Assembly: GCA_022570795.1 (NCBI GenBank)
Contig: JAKUDP010000004.1
Coordinates: 1,612,001-1,676,000, forward strand
DNA from: Sphaerulina vaccinii
Lineage: Eukaryota; Ascomycota; Dothideomycetes; Mycosphaerellales; Mycosphaerellaceae
Direction of reading: 5' to 3'
DNA: 64,000 nucleotides
Shown here: positions 62,155 to 64,000 of the stretch, one piece after another
Position numbering within the stretch: the first letter of the stretch is position 1
Layout of the letters: each line of letters opens with the position of its first letter
The notes under the pieces: model-generated
Seen by the model: only the letters and a program-made list of their open reading frames with translations
The model's database searches: none
Told to the model about the DNA's origin: nothing
Program-made: the position numbers and the translations under genes

Positions 62155-62607
62155 TCACGCATCCTTCTGGTCCGTCCTGTTCTCATTCCCTGCTCTCTTC
62201 CAGCACTGCTTGAAAGCTTCCATCTAGTTTCGGTCAGTCAGCATGTTCTAATCTACTTCATGTTGGCGAAGAAGCTGAGAGGAGATGGAGAAGAAAGCTC
62301 ATCTCGGGATTGGGTCCGGACTTCAACTCACCTCATCTTTGCAAGCTCGCCAATCCTTCTTCTCGCGGAAACAGTCATTCAGCGTCGTGTTCTCCTCTAA
62401 CAACAGTCAGCAATCTGATGACCCGAGCTTTTCAATGCAATTGATATACCTGAGCAGCCGGTGCTGAAGATCCTCTTGTCCCTACGAGATTCGAGTCAAT
62501 CGGAGCTCTCCAAGACGGGCCAATCAAGATATACCATACCACTCATCAGGCCCATCATCATCCTCGACCTCCGCCGTGGCGGCCTGTTGCTTCTCTGTAT
62601 TCGACAT
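62155..62607 (-). CDS. Twin CX9C protein, Coa4-like cytochrome oxidase assembly factor
   Basis: Four short exons, 62540..62607, 62450..62481, 62332..62396 and 62155..62223, encode 77 residues: too fragmented to appear as one open frame. The spliced product has an acidic start (MSNTEKQQAATAEVEDDDGP), then WDKRIFSTGCSEENTTLNDC and REKKDWRACKDEMEAFKQCW. The four cysteines are each spaced by nine residues (C-x9-C-x9-C-x9-C), the twin-CX9C helical hairpin. These proteins enter the mitochondrial intermembrane space through Mia40. The DKRI…TGC and KKDWR.CK blocks fit Coa4/Cmc3, needed for cytochrome c oxidase assembly. All three introns have GT–AG ends and keep phase. It diverges from the biotin ligase gene by 99 bp. 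Confidence 0.88.
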
Positions 62608-62706
62608 TGCGAACCTCAAATCTGATGGAAGAAGAATAGAAGTGAAGACCGGAAGAAGAACATCAGCATCAACCCCACAATAAATCGCCACTTCACCTCA
62701 CTCAAG

Positions 62707-64000
62707 ATGTCAACCACCAAAAAGATAAATGTCCTGATATACTCCGGCCCTAGCACATCTCTTCCTTCTGTACGGCACGCAACGTGGACTCTCCGTCGCC
62801 TCCTAGGGCCAAATTACGCGGTTCACACCTTGTCAGCGGACCAGCTATTGAAAGAGCCTTGGCCTTCAACTTGTGCCCTGCTTGTCATCCCAGGAGGCGC
62901 CGATGCTGGTTACTGTAGAAGTCTGAACGGAGCCGGGAATAGACGCATCAAAGTTTATGTTCAAGGTGGTGGCAAATATATTGGCTTCTGTGCCGGAGGC
63001 TACTACGGATCCGCGAAATGTGAATTTGAGATCGGAAGAAAAGGATGGGAAGTGATAGGAGAACGCGAGCTTGGCTTCTACCCGGGTACATGCAGGGGAC
63101 TTGCATTCGAAGGATTCGTTTACGGGAGCGAGAAGGGAGCCAGAAGTGTTAAGGTCAAAACGAAAGATGGGATTGCTTTCAACTCATATTATAATGGAGG
63201 TGGGGTGTTCGTCGATGCAGACACGTTCGCCTCAAAAGATGTGGAAGTATTTGCTACTTTCGACGAGGAGCTGGCCGTCGAAAGTGGAGCAACGCGAGCT
63301 GCTGTTGTTTACTGCAAAGTTGGAGACGGAGCTGCTGTGCTGACGGGACCGCATCCTGAGTACGTCTGGCCTGTGCCTTACCACGCGTTCGACCAGCTAA
63401 CGTAGTATCAGATTCGCAGGCACGAACCTCAACCGCAATGAACCCACGAATCCCGAATACGGCAAGATCGTTGACGCCCTTCTCGCCACCGACCAACAAC
63501 GAACTGACTTCCTCAAATTCTGTTTGACAAAACTTGGCCTTGAAGTGAGCCAAGAAGCACAACCGGTACCTTCTCTCTCTCCTTTACATCTCAATTCTAG
63601 CGATCCTGCTGAGATCGGCGACTTGCTCGCTTCTTGGAAGGAGTCAGGTCTGCTCACAGTCAGTGAGAGCCAAGATGGTGTTGGTTTCATACATGGCGAG
63701 AATGACACATTCTGCCTGAAGCATGACTCAGTCGAGAACGGACTCAGCAATCTCTCCATCAAAAGCAATGATGCCAGTCCACAAACTGACGGAGCACCCG
63801 ACAGAATCGATCCCTCCTCTGAGCCACAACCCGTGTCTCTCATCGCACACGACAAGGCACATACCTCGGTCAAAGACACCCCATATCTCAAACACCCAGA
63901 ATACTACCACTGGTTCTCCAACTACGCCAAGAAGAATAACCTCCACGACAATGCTAACTTCGGCCGCGTCCTCGTTTATGGCGAAGTCATCACATCTACT
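62707..64000 (+). CDS. BPL1: Biotin–protein ligase, 5' part (runs off the window)
   Basis: Exons 62707..63359 and 63412..64000 (intron 63360..63411, GTACGT to ATCAG) give 414 residues before the window ends. The N-terminal domain is the glutamine-amidotransferase-like part of eukaryotic BPL: INVLIYSGPSTSLPSVRHAT, LLVIPGGADAGYC, GGGKYIGFCAGGYYG with the nucleophile-type Cys, and FNSYYNGGGVFVDA. After it comes a linker (DDxxSSEPQP-like, Ser/Asp-rich) and the entry FGRVLVYGEVITST to the catalytic domain. The ATP/biotin motif GRGRGGN lies beyond the end. The enzyme attaches biotin to carboxylases. Confidence 0.93.

Overview
This window is nuclear DNA of a filamentous ascomycete. It has short GT–AG introns with CTAAC-like branch points, about 50% GC, fungus-only families (class II hydrophobin, HET-domain protein, QutA/QutR regulators, Mgm101) and genes packed on both strands. 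Gene content and protein style suggest a Dothideomycete (Mycosphaerellales-like), but that placement is an inference. Many genes are spliced; gene models below were joined by hand from splice signals, reading phase and family conservation.

Layout. 0.7–9.6 kb: class II hydrophobin, prephenate dehydrogenase (TYR1-like), 40S ribosomal protein S14, a Pex23/24-type peroxin, an NTF2-like hypothetical protein, and a transposase-derived helix-turn-helix protein. 10.0–29.0 kb: a quinate catabolism (qut/qa) cluster with type II 3-dehydroquinase, intradiol ring-cleavage dioxygenase, QutG-like phosphatase, quinate/shikimate dehydrogenase, quinate permease, Gfo/Idh/MocA oxidoreductase, 3-dehydroshikimate dehydratase, SGNH hydrolase, the Zn2Cys6 activator QutA and the AROM-derived repressor QutR. 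Quinate enters through the permease and is converted via dehydroquinate and dehydroshikimate to protocatechuate. The dioxygenase gene suggests that the cluster also carries a ring-opening step. 29–46 kb: two duplicated small secreted proteins, a selenium-binding-protein-like gene with an in-frame stop, a bicupin oxalate decarboxylase-like protein, a caleosin, a crotonase, a rhodanese–tyrosine phosphatase, a long stretch without recognisable genes, a broken MFS transporter and an SDR. 47–58 kb: a DUF1295 reductase-like gene with an apparent frameshift, a P450, Snf8/Vps22, ribosomal protein L7 with a probable intronic C/D snoRNA, a ferric reductase, a truncated HET-domain relic and a BTB protein.

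58.6–60.7 kb holds the most unusual element: nine tandem, highly diverged units of about 222–255 bp. Each keeps a tRNA-D-arm/Pol III A-box-like block, a six-pair hairpin whose paired bases covary between copies, and an ATT(G/C)TTTTGC block 118–139 nt after the A box. This looks like an array of structured small non-coding RNA genes that I cannot assign to a known family. The right end carries Mgm101, a twin-CX9C protein (Coa4-like) and the 5' part of biotin–protein ligase, which runs off the window.
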